The notes under the pieces are model-generated. The model saw only the letters and a program-made list of their open reading frames with translations, did no database searches and had not been told where the DNA came from. From Cohnella thailandensis (GTDB lineage Bacteria > Bacillota > Bacilli > Paenibacillales > Paenibacillaceae): a stretch of 64,000 bases of DNA. A program made the position numbers and the translations under genes. Numbering within the stretch: the stretch's first letter is position 1; every line of letters begins with the position of its first letter. The stretch lies in contig NZ_JACJVQ010000019.1 of assembly GCF_014212135.1 (NCBI RefSeq), positions 372,001 to 436,000 on the forward strand, given 5' to 3'. Below, in pieces: positions 8,396 through 16,345 of the stretch.

Positions 8396-9505
8396 ATGCA
8401 TCCAGCCAATCAACTCGCCTCTCTCAGCCTCGCCAGAACCGGCAAGCGCAAGCGCGAATCGAGCTACGACCGTACCGGCGGCAACAAGGATTACTTCTCC
8501 ATTCGGCCGGGCGATCTTACGGAGGTCTGCACGATCGACGGAGCGGGAGCCATCACTCATATCTGGATGACGATGGCGACAGACGCTCCGGCGGAGGAGA
8601 TCTTCCTTCCCCGCAAAATCGTGCTCCGCATGTATTGGGACGGCGAGACGGAACCGAGCGTCGAAGCGCCGATCGGGGACTTCTTCGGAATGGGGCACGG
8701 CCTGACCCGCAACTATACGTCCGCGGCGCTCATGATGAGTCCGGAGGACGGCAAAGCGTTCAACAGCTTCTTCCGAATGCCGTTCTCCGAAGGGGCGCGC
8801 ATCACGATCGAGAGCGAAGCGGAGCAGCCGATCAAGTTTTATTTCTATATCGACTACGAGCAGTACGAGTCCCTTCCGGCCGAAGAGCTTCGATTCCATG
8901 CCCAATGGCATAGGGAAAGCCCGACCGAAGGCATTCCGGAGGACGGCGTCGATAACGCGTTCTTCGAATTCGGCGGCAAGAACACGACCGGCGACGGCAA
9001 CTACGTCATTCTCGACGCGGTCGGCCGCGGCCACTACGTCGGCTGCAACTTCAACGTCCACAACCTTCGCGACACGCGCGAATGGAACTGGTACGGAGAA
9101 GGAGACGACATGATCTTCATCGATGGGGAGCCTTGGCCGCCGACGCTGCACGGAACCGGGATGGAGGACTACTTCAATACCGCCTGGTGCCCGCAGCAGG
9201 AAGTATGCACTCCGTATCACGGCATCATTTTGGGCGGGGGCCCGAACTGGAGCGGCAAAATCTCGACGTACCGCTACCATATCCTCGACCCGATCATGTT
9301 CGACAAGAGCATCAAGGTGACGATCGAGCACGGCCACAACAACCATCGCAGCGACGACGTCTCCTCCACGGCCTATTGGTATCAAGCGGAGCCGCACCGT
9401 CCGTTCCCCGAGCTGCCGAAGGCGGAGAAGCGTCTCCCGCTTCCGGACATTAAACCGTTTAACCAGGATAGTCTCGATAAGATCTTCGGCCATCCCAATC
9501 CTTGA
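8396..9505 (+). CDS. GH172 (DUF2961) glycosidase, candidate exo-alpha-D-arabinofuranosidase
   Basis: DUF2961/GH172 protein of 369 aa. Known family members cleave alpha-D-arabinofuranosides or alpha-D-fructofuranosides. The fold signature is present, and the two Glu expected to be catalytic are seen in WYGEGDD (Glu235) and GTGMEDYF (Glu257). The paired motifs are also present in the paralogue at 26340. There is no signal peptide, so the enzyme should act on imported oligosaccharides in the cytosol. Start chosen at ATG 8396 because TAAGGAG lies 8 nt upstream; an in-frame GTG at 8387 falls inside that site. It follows araB and an operator-like palindrome, and precedes a GH183 gene, which points to D-arabinan as substrate. 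Confidence 0.9.
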   Translation: MHPANQLASLSLARTGKRKRESSYDRTGGNKDYFSIRPGDLTEVCTIDGAGAITHIWMTMATDAPAEEIFLPRKIVLRMYWDGETEPSVEAPIGDFFGMGHGLTRNYTSAALMMSPEDGKAFNSFFRMPFSEGARITIESEAEQPIKFYFYIDYEQYESLPAEELRFHAQWHRESPTEGIPEDGVDNAFFEFGGKNTTGDGNYVILDAVGRGHYVGCNFNVHNLRDTREWNWYGEGDDMIFIDGEPWPPTLHGTGMEDYFNTAWCPQQEVCTPYHGIILGGGPNWSGKISTYRYHILDPIMFDKSIKVTIEHGHNNHRSDDVSSTAYWYQAEPHRPFPELPKAEKRLPLPDIKPFNQDSLDKIFGHPNP

Positions 9506-9544
9506 CAGGCAACGAATGCGGCAACTCGGAAGGGAGAGGATCGG

Positions 9545-10662
9545 TTGAAGGGGAAAATCGCAGGGCTGACGGCGGCGTTTGTCCTGCTCCTCTCCGGGTG
9601 CTACGGAGGGGGCGGCGACGAGCCGATGCTGACCTCAAAGGGCAAGGACTTCGTGCTGAAGGGGGTGAGCGGCCTCGAACGGGTGTCCCAGCTCACCGGC
9701 GCGGAATCGCCGAACAAGACGGACCGATACGCCGTGTACGGCACCGACCTCGGCTCCATGATCAACGACGGAGACAAAACGTACTTCGTGTTCGGCGACA
9801 CGTTCGGCGAGCGATCGGCGGGCCAGGTCGGGGGAGGAGGCAGCTTCTGGCGCTCCAACGCGATCGGCTACACGACCGACGTTAATCCTGCGGACGGCAT
9901 TGCGCTGGACGGGATGATCACGGACGACGTCGGCTTCCCAAAGAGCTGCTGCCTTCGAAGAAGCTGGACTACGACGAGATGACGAAGATACCGACGTACG
10001 GCATCGCCGCGAACGGAGCGCTTTATCTCTACTACATGTCCGTGAACCACTGGGGAGACCCCGGCAGGTGGGACGCCAATTACGCGAGCGTCGCCAAGTC
10101 GACGGACGGAGGGCAGAACTGGACGCTCCTGGACGATCTGAAGTGGGCGGGGGACGGCAACTTCATTCAAGTAAGCCCTTACAAAGTTCAAATCGACGAT
10201 AGTCCTAGCGATATATTCTTCTGGTGCATTCCATCCGGCCGGTTCGGCGGCGTGAAGCTGATGAAGGTCGCGGAGCCGGACATCGAGAAAGCGGACGCTT
10301 ACCTTTATTACGCCGGTCAGAACGAGAAGGGAGAGCCGGTCTGGAGCTCCGACATAGAGCAGGCGAAGACGGTGGTGGACGATACGGCGGGGGAGTTGTC
10401 CGTCGTCTGGAATCCGTATCTCGAGAGATGGCTGATGACTTACTTGAAGGAAGGCGAAGGTGCCGTCATCCGCGAGGGGTTGGCTCCATGGGGACCATGG
10501 GGCGAAGCCGTCGATCTGGTGACGGCGGCCGAGCAGCCGGGCTTGTACGCCCCGTTTATGAACGAACGGTATATCGAGGACGGCGGTCGAACGATTTATT
10601 TCGCCCTGTCGCTCTGGGATCCCTACAACGTGTTCTGGTTCAAAGCCTCGCTTGAGAAATGA
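9545..10662 (+). pseudogene. GH183 (DUF4185) endo-D-arabinanase-like lipoprotein, frameshifted
   Basis: Homologue of the GH183 proteins at 16346 and 19671, but split. The 5' part starts at TTG 9545 (GGGAGAGG just upstream) and encodes a lipoprotein signal with lipobox LSGC, then GTDLG (Asp68) and FGDTFG. The frame stops at 9982. The 3' part resumes one frame over. Read from about 9937 it gives an ELLPSKKLDYDEM segment, then YYMSVNHWG and the family C-terminus to 10662. Comparison with paralogues (GFAKEIL) places a single missing base at about 9937-9940. Repaired length would be about 372 aa with no binding modules. It could be a real inactivation, a programmed event or a sequencing error. The intact protein would be a membrane-anchored extracellular endo-enzyme. 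Confidence 0.85.
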
Positions 10663-10686
10663 AAGCGGATACAACTCAAATGTTGG

Positions 10687-10707
10687 TTTAAACGCCTCGC
10701 GTTTAAA
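10687..10707 (+). promoter_or_regulatory. Inverted repeat before the sugar-binding protein gene
   Basis: TTTAAACGC, a 3-bp spacer, then GCGTTTAAA: a perfect 9-bp inverted repeat 35 bp before the binding-protein start. No T run follows, so it resembles an operator more than a terminator. The sequence differs from the AATCGATT-type sites, so a different regulator may bind. Confidence 0.5.
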
Positions 10708-10741
10708 TAGCACGACCACACAAAAAAAGGGAGGATTCAAC

Positions 10742-12163
10742 ATGCAAGTGAATCGCAAAAAGAGTTTGGCGGTACTCGTAACGGCTCCGATGGTGATGTC
10801 GATCCTATTGGCCGGATGCGGCGGTTCGAACAACGACGGAGGCTCGAACGCCAGCCCATCGCCATCCGCGTCTTCCAGCTCCTCGGCCAACCCGAGCGAA
10901 AGCGCAAGCCCTTCCGCCAGCGCCCCTTCCGGGGAACCGGTGACGATCGAGGTTTGGGCGAACAAGTTCGAGGACACGACGACCGCGTGGTTCAAGAAGT
11001 GGACGGACGAATTCAACAAGTCGCAAGGCAACGTCAAAGTGAATCTGACGATCGTTCCCGGCGACGCCTGGGCTCAGAAAATGAAGGCGGCGCAGGCGGC
11101 CGGCAAGGCGCCGGACGTCTGGACGATCAGCTACAACGGAGTCGCCAATTCCGCCAAGTTGGGCGAAATTCAAGCACTCAACGATTTGATGGATGAGACC
11201 GCGTTCGACGACCTCTACGACAACATGAAGGACTTCGTCTCCGTCGGCGACAAGTACTACGCTTATCCATGGCTGGTAGAGCCGTCCGCGGTACTGTACT
11301 ACCGGAAGGACATGTTCGAAGCGGCGGGTCTCGATCCTTCGACTCCGCCGGCCACTTGGGACGAACTGCTCGAGGCCGGCAAAGCGCTTACCGCGAAAGG
11401 AGTCTTCGGCTTCACGACCGCGCAGATCGCGCCCGAGATCAGCTGGTCGAGCTGGGGCTTGCAGTACAACGCCGCCGGACATCTGCCGATCGCCGACGAC
11501 TGGTCCAAAGCCGATTTACAAAACGACGGCTACAAGAAGCTGGTGAGCTTCTATCAACAAGCTTACCAGTCGGGCATCATGCCGAAGCAGCAGCTTGCCG
11601 GCTACACAGACGCCAAGCCGTTCGGCGAAGGCAAGGTTGCCATGATGGTCAACGGATCCTGGGCGATCGGCCAGCTCCGGAACAGCTACAAGGATATCGT
11701 AGGCAAAATCGGGGTCGCTCCGATGCCGACGATCGACGGCAACCCGAACAACACGACGGCGACGCTCGGCGGCTGGTCGCTCGCCGTCGACGGCAAGTCG
11801 AAGCATGCGAAGGAAGCGGCATCCTACATCTCCTACCTGCTCGCGGGCGATCCGAACGTCGTGCTCGACTACTTCCGCGGGGCGCAGTTCTCCAAGTTCA
11901 CGCCGCGCAAATCCGTCGACGAAGCGATGAAGACCGATCCGGACGCTTCGAAGGACGAAGTTCGCGCGATGATCGCCGAGAAGATCGTTCCGTATTCCAA
12001 GCCGGAGCCGATCTATCCGTGGGATATCAGCTTGGCGTTCGGCACGGCGATCGAATCCGCGATGAAGGGAACCGACGTGGACAAGGCGCTGGCCAAAGCG
12101 GAGAAAGACATTAACGACTTCATTACTAAGAACAAGATTGCGGGAACGAATCCGAAGCAATAA
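10742..12163 (+). CDS. ABC transporter extracellular sugar-binding lipoprotein
   Basis: Solute-binding protein of the carbohydrate uptake CUT1 type (473 aa), anchored to the outer face of the membrane. Lipobox LLAGC at the end of a signal peptide, followed by a Ser/Ala/Pro-rich linker (residues about 30-60) and a SBP family 1 domain with VWTISYNG, AMMVNGSWAIGQL and APMPTIDG. Start at ATG 10742, with AAGGGAGGA 7 nt upstream. It is followed by a stable hairpin and two permease genes; no ATPase is encoded, so a shared MsmK/MsmX-type ATPase elsewhere is assumed. In this locus the likely ligand is a D-arabino-oligosaccharide (inference). Confidence 0.93.
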   Translation: MQVNRKKSLAVLVTAPMVMSILLAGCGGSNNDGGSNASPSPSASSSSSANPSESASPSASAPSGEPVTIEVWANKFEDTTTAWFKKWTDEFNKSQGNVKVNLTIVPGDAWAQKMKAAQAAGKAPDVWTISYNGVANSAKLGEIQALNDLMDETAFDDLYDNMKDFVSVGDKYYAYPWLVEPSAVLYYRKDMFEAAGLDPSTPPATWDELLEAGKALTAKGVFGFTTAQIAPEISWSSWGLQYNAAGHLPIADDWSKADLQNDGYKKLVSFYQQAYQSGIMPKQQLAGYTDAKPFGEGKVAMMVNGSWAIGQLRNSYKDIVGKIGVAPMPTIDGNPNNTTATLGGWSLAVDGKSKHAKEAASYISYLLAGDPNVVLDYFRGAQFSKFTPRKSVDEAMKTDPDASKDEVRAMIAEKIVPYSKPEPIYPWDISLAFGTAIESAMKGTDVDKALAKAEKDINDFITKNKIAGTNPKQ

Positions 12164-12170
12164 ACGGAAG

Positions 12171-12203
12171 CGTGCCGGGGGCGGGCCGTCCGCTCCCGGT
12201 GCG
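12171..12203 (+). other. Intercistronic stem-loop after the binding-protein gene
   Basis: A very GC-rich imperfect inverted repeat (12171-12184 with 12190-12203) between binding protein and first permease, without a T run. It may protect the upstream mRNA or partly attenuate, giving more binding protein than permease. Confidence 0.55.
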
Positions 12204-12237
12204 TTCGCCACATCCCGACAGACGGAGATGAGCGCTC

Positions 12238-13125
12238 ATGTTCAAGAAGAATTACCGCCAAGACAACGCGATGGCCTATACGATGCTGCTTCCCATTTTG
12301 GCGTTGTTAACGATTTTCGTCATCATTCCTTTCGTATACGCGGCGTGCGTCAGCTTCTACAATTGGAGCTTCTATCAAGACTCGACCTTCGTCGGCTTCC
12401 GCAATTATTACCTGGTGCTGACGGATCGCCTGTTCGGCAAGTCGGTGTGGACCGGACTTAAATTCGCGCTCATGGTCGTGCCCTCCATGCTGATTCTTTC
12501 GTTCCTGTTCGCTAACTTGATCAAGAATATCGGGTCCAAGATGGGTTCCTTCGTCAAAACGGCCATCTATATTCCGACGATTATCTCCGGTATCGTCGCC
12601 TCGGTTATCTTCGTGTTCATCTACGATTACACGGGCGGTCTGGCCAACTACGTTCTCGGTTTGTTCGGCACGGAGCCGAAGGCATGGCTGGCCGACGTCG
12701 GCTCCGCGCTTCCGAGCGTTGCCGCTCCCGCTATCTGGCTCGGGTTCGGCTTAACCTCTTTGATCATGCTGGCCGGCCTGTACGATATTCCGGAGAGCTA
12801 TTACGAAGCGGCCGACCTGGAAGGCGCTGGCGCCTTCAAGAAGATGTGGTACATTACGATCCCGCTCTTGCGCAACGTCATTCTGTACCTTCTGGTAACC
12901 GGATTTACGGCGCAAATCTCCCAGTACGAGCTGTCGCTCGTCATGACCGGCGGCGGTCCGCTCGACGCGACGACGACGCCCAACCTGTACATTTTCAACC
13001 ACTTCCGCAACGACGTGATGGTCGGCAACTCGATCGCCGCCTCTCTGCTGTTGTTCGTGGTGCTGGGCGCCATCTCGGCGATCATCTTCAGAGTGCTCAA
13101 TTCGGAGAAAGCGGTGGACGGATGA
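12238..13125 (+). CDS. Sugar ABC transporter permease (MalF/UgpA-like)
   Basis: First inner-membrane permease of the CUT1 importer (295 aa). Six hydrophobic helices are visible, starting at about residue 10 (MLLPILALLTIFVIIPFVYA). The ATPase-contacting EAA-type loop is YYEAADLEGAGAFKKMWYITIPLL. GGAG lies about 10 nt before ATG 12238. It works with the next gene and the binding protein at 10742 to import oligosaccharides. Confidence 0.93.
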   Translation: MFKKNYRQDNAMAYTMLLPILALLTIFVIIPFVYAACVSFYNWSFYQDSTFVGFRNYYLVLTDRLFGKSVWTGLKFALMVVPSMLILSFLFANLIKNIGSKMGSFVKTAIYIPTIISGIVASVIFVFIYDYTGGLANYVLGLFGTEPKAWLADVGSALPSVAAPAIWLGFGLTSLIMLAGLYDIPESYYEAADLEGAGAFKKMWYITIPLLRNVILYLLVTGFTAQISQYELSLVMTGGGPLDATTTPNLYIFNHFRNDVMVGNSIAASLLLFVVLGAISAIIFRVLNSEKAVDG

Positions 13126-13149
13126 CGTTCCCGGAAGGAGGATACGGAC

Positions 13150-13974
13150 ATGCAGAAAAGTAGCTCTATCCCAAAAGTCCTGCTGACGGTAATTAGCGGA
13201 CTGGTGGCGCTTGTCGCGCTGTTCCCGCTCATTTGGGTCGTCATCGCCGGATTCAAAGGCAAGGCGGAAGTGTTGGCGACGCCGTTTCGTTTTTTCCCCA
13301 AGGTGTGGCTGGCCGAGAATTACGCCGAAATCCTGAAGGATCCGGTCTTCACCAAGGCGATGGCGGTTACGTTCGGAGGCGCTGTCCTGTTCGCGGCGCT
13401 TACGCTATTCGTCAATGCCAGCGCGGCTTACGTGTTCGCCCGCCTGGAGTTTCGCTTCAAGCGGCTCCTGTGGGTTTACGTCATCATGACGATGTTCGTC
13501 CCGGCCATGTCGATTCTGCTCACTTCCTTTATCGTCGTCAACAAATTGGGGATGCTCGACACGCTGGCGGTGCTTGTGCTGCCCGGCGTCGCTTCGGCCG
13601 GACAGATGTTCTTCATCCGGCAATTCTACCTCAACATTCCTCTCGCGCTCGAAGAAGCGGCGTTGATCGACGGCGCGGGACGCTTCCGCATCTTCACGAG
13701 CATCTTCGTGCCGATGTCCTTCCCCGTCTTCGTCATCGTCGGGATCGGGGCTTATCTGGGCTATTGGAATTCGTTCGTCTGGCCGACGATGACGATCACC
13801 AACCCGGATCTGTTCCAGATCATGCAGTACTTGTACAACTTCCGTTCCGAACGGGGATCCGAGATGGGGCTCCTGATGGCCGGGTCCGCGCTGGCCGCCG
13901 CGCCGACGCTTATCCTGTTCCTGATCTTCCAACGCTACATCATCGCTGGCATCAAAATCTCCGGTTTGAAGTGA
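13150..13974 (+). CDS. Sugar ABC transporter permease (MalG/UgpE-like)
   Basis: Second permease subunit of the CUT1 importer (274 aa). It has six membrane segments and an EAA loop LEEAALIDGAGRFRIFTSIFVPM, and ends in QRYIIAGIKISGLK, the usual MalG-type C-terminus. Start ATG 13150 with GGAAGGAGGA 7 nt upstream. It sits 24 bp after the first permease and 27 bp before the DUF6259 gene, so it is clearly in the same operon. Confidence 0.93.
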   Translation: MQKSSSIPKVLLTVISGLVALVALFPLIWVVIAGFKGKAEVLATPFRFFPKVWLAENYAEILKDPVFTKAMAVTFGGAVLFAALTLFVNASAAYVFARLEFRFKRLLWVYVIMTMFVPAMSILLTSFIVVNKLGMLDTLAVLVLPGVASAGQMFFIRQFYLNIPLALEEAALIDGAGRFRIFTSIFVPMSFPVFVIVGIGAYLGYWNSFVWPTMTITNPDLFQIMQYLYNFRSERGSEMGLLMAGSALAAAPTLILFLIFQRYIIAGIKISGLK

Positions 13975-14001
13975 CCTTGTCCGGAATAGGAGGCTGACAA
14001 A

Positions 14002-16275
14002 GTGATCGTATTGGAGAACGAGAGCATTCGCGTGGAGTTCAGCGCTGCGGACGGTACGATCCGCGCCCTGCGCGATACAAAGAAGGGAATCGACTATATC
14101 GCGGATTCGGCGGGAAGCGAGCCGTTTCGGCTAGAGACGGACGAAGGAGAGAGCGGCGCCTTCACGGCGTTCGAATGGTCGGAGTCCAAGGACGAGAGCG
14201 GTCGCGTCAGACAGGTATCGTTCGTCTGGCGAACGGAAGCGGGCATCACGGTATTCGCCCGCGCGGCGCTGGCATCCGAGGAAGGAGAGCTCGTCTTCGA
14301 CTGCCGGGCGGACAACGGCTCGGCGTTGCGGCTGCACGGCTTGGAATATCCTATCTTTCCCGACTTGAGGGAGATTACCGAGCATGGGAGCGGGGATTGG
14401 ATCGCCCATCCGTTCGCGACGGGCGTTCGGGTTCGCAATCCGATGAAACGATTCGCGAACGAAGGGACCGGCTTCCGGCACATGCCGTATCCCGAGAGCT
14501 TCTCGGGCGCGACGATGCAGTTTTTTGCCTATTACGGGCAGAACCGCGGCGGACTGTACTTCGCGGCGATGGACGGAGAAGGGCACCCGAAGTGGCTGAA
14601 TTTCTACAAGAACGGCAATGGACTGCTGGAAGCTTCCTTCATTCACGGCTGCGAGGACATCGGCCCGGGCAAGGGCATCGCTCCTTCGTATTCGGTGCAG
14701 GTGTCCCTGCTTGCGGGAGAGGACTGGCACGAGGCGGCGGACCGCTACAAATCATGGGCTGCGAGGCAGATCTGGTGCTCGGACGGTCTTGCGGAGGATC
14801 GGGCGGCTGCGGAAGGGCATAGATGGCTCTACGAGGAGATGGGAGCAGCCACGTTCGGCATCAACGCGGGCTCCGACCGGACGGACTGGCTGCGCGCTTA
14901 CCACGAGCATATCGGGACCCCGATGTTCCACGTGCTCGGGCCGGATTGGACGAACGCTCCGCAGGCGTTCGGCAGGGGCGTGCCCGGCGGGTTCGACGAC
15001 TGGTTCCCGACGAGGTTCAACCCGGACAATCTGGCTCTGATGAAGGAGTACGGCGACCGATTCGCCCCGTTCGAATTCGACTACCTGTATAACTTCGGCG
15101 GGGCGGACGGCGAGCTCGGACGGGCGGCCGCGCAGAAGTTCCCGGAACGGAAAAAAAGCGTGGACGCCTATAAGTTCCCGTTCCTCTGCCCAGCTCACCC
15201 CTACGCGCACGATTTCCACGTCCGGCGGGATAAGGAGCTGCAGAGGACGGTCGGCGTGGATGCGATTTACTACGACATCTCCGCGAACAACATCTTGAAG
15301 GCGTGCATGGACGATTCCCACGGCCACCCGGTCGGAGCGGGTCGGCTCATCGAGGAGGCGTACCGGCGCAACTACGCGGATACGAAGGCCGCGATGGCCG
15401 AGGTTGCCGGACGTTACGTACCGATGGGCACGGAGATGATGAACGAGACGATGATCGGACTTATCGATTTCTATCAAGCGCGGGCGGGAGGACAACCGGC
15501 GGCGCCTCTCGAGCTGTGGCCGGTTCGCGACCTGCTGAAGTCGGGCGACGCGGAGCTGATCCCGATGTTCGCCTACGTCTACCACGAATACGGAGCGCTA
15601 AGGATGGACGGCTGGGGCAAGCTGACGACGGAGATCGGACGTCTTTACTATTACACGGTGGCTCGGACGTATTTGTGGGGCGGCTTGTACGAGCTGAATT
15701 ACGAGTACAGCCCGATGGAGTCTCTGGACGGGCGGGAGAACGCTCCCGAGGAGCATTATTATTCTTTCGAGCCGCGAGGGTACGCTTTCTCGACGGAGCG
15801 GGCGGCGTACCTGGGCGCGTACGCGAAGCTGCGGATCGGGGCCGCGAACAAGTATTGGGCTTACGGCAGCATGCTGCGTCCGCTGGCATTCGAAAGCCCG
15901 CGGATGAGAGCCGAGTGGTTTCATTACAACCATGGCAAGGAGACGCCGGAGTACAACGACTCCGGGAAGCTGGAGGTCGATTCGGTCGTTCATTCCGCTT
16001 GGAGGTACAAGGAGGAGAGCGTCGCGCTGTTCTTCGCCAACGCAAGCAGCGATACGCAGCAGGTGCGCGTCCGGCTGGAGCCGGGGACGTACGGCGTCCG
16101 CGAATGGGCCGGCCGCTTGTATTCGGCCGAGGCGGCGGCCGGGACGACGGAGGCGGCAGGCGAGGGAGCGGGAGCGGATCCGCTCCAATGGAGCTTGTCG
16201 GCGGATGGCGAGCTGGAGCTGCTCCTGCCGGCGTTTAGCGTCGCAATGCTGGAGGGGACCCTTAGCGCCGCGTGA
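14002..16275 (+). CDS. DUF6259-type putative glycoside hydrolase
   Basis: A 757-aa cytosolic protein with no signal peptide. It has an N-terminal beta-sandwich-like region (residues about 1-250), a central region likely to be a TIM barrel (about 260-600) and a C-terminal beta domain. The layout resembles retaining glycosidases of the GH27/31/36/101 type, and it matches the DUF6259 family by overall sequence character. Candidate catalytic residues are Asp425 in AIYYDIS, at the end of a predicted strand, and Glu478 in MGTEMMNE. The activity is not established. Co-transcribed with the importer permeases and followed by GH183, it is a good candidate for an enzyme acting on imported D-arabinan fragments or a side group. 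Family call is moderate and function is inference. Confidence 0.8.
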   Translation: MIVLENESIRVEFSAADGTIRALRDTKKGIDYIADSAGSEPFRLETDEGESGAFTAFEWSESKDESGRVRQVSFVWRTEAGITVFARAALASEEGELVFDCRADNGSALRLHGLEYPIFPDLREITEHGSGDWIAHPFATGVRVRNPMKRFANEGTGFRHMPYPESFSGATMQFFAYYGQNRGGLYFAAMDGEGHPKWLNFYKNGNGLLEASFIHGCEDIGPGKGIAPSYSVQVSLLAGEDWHEAADRYKSWAARQIWCSDGLAEDRAAAEGHRWLYEEMGAATFGINAGSDRTDWLRAYHEHIGTPMFHVLGPDWTNAPQAFGRGVPGGFDDWFPTRFNPDNLALMKEYGDRFAPFEFDYLYNFGGADGELGRAAAQKFPERKKSVDAYKFPFLCPAHPYAHDFHVRRDKELQRTVGVDAIYYDISANNILKACMDDSHGHPVGAGRLIEEAYRRNYADTKAAMAEVAGRYVPMGTEMMNETMIGLIDFYQARAGGQPAAPLELWPVRDLLKSGDAELIPMFAYVYHEYGALRMDGWGKLTTEIGRLYYYTVARTYLWGGLYELNYEYSPMESLDGRENAPEEHYYSFEPRGYAFSTERAAYLGAYAKLRIGAANKYWAYGSMLRPLAFESPRMRAEWFHYNHGKETPEYNDSGKLEVDSVVHSAWRYKEESVALFFANASSDTQQVRVRLEPGTYGVREWAGRLYSAEAAAGTTEAAGEGAGADPLQWSLSADGELELLLPAFSVAMLEGTLSAA

Positions 16276-16345
16276 AGAGCCGAATGAATAACAACTAGTT
16301 TAGTCATCTTGGACTTCTATCTAATCCGAAGAGAAGGTGCCATTG

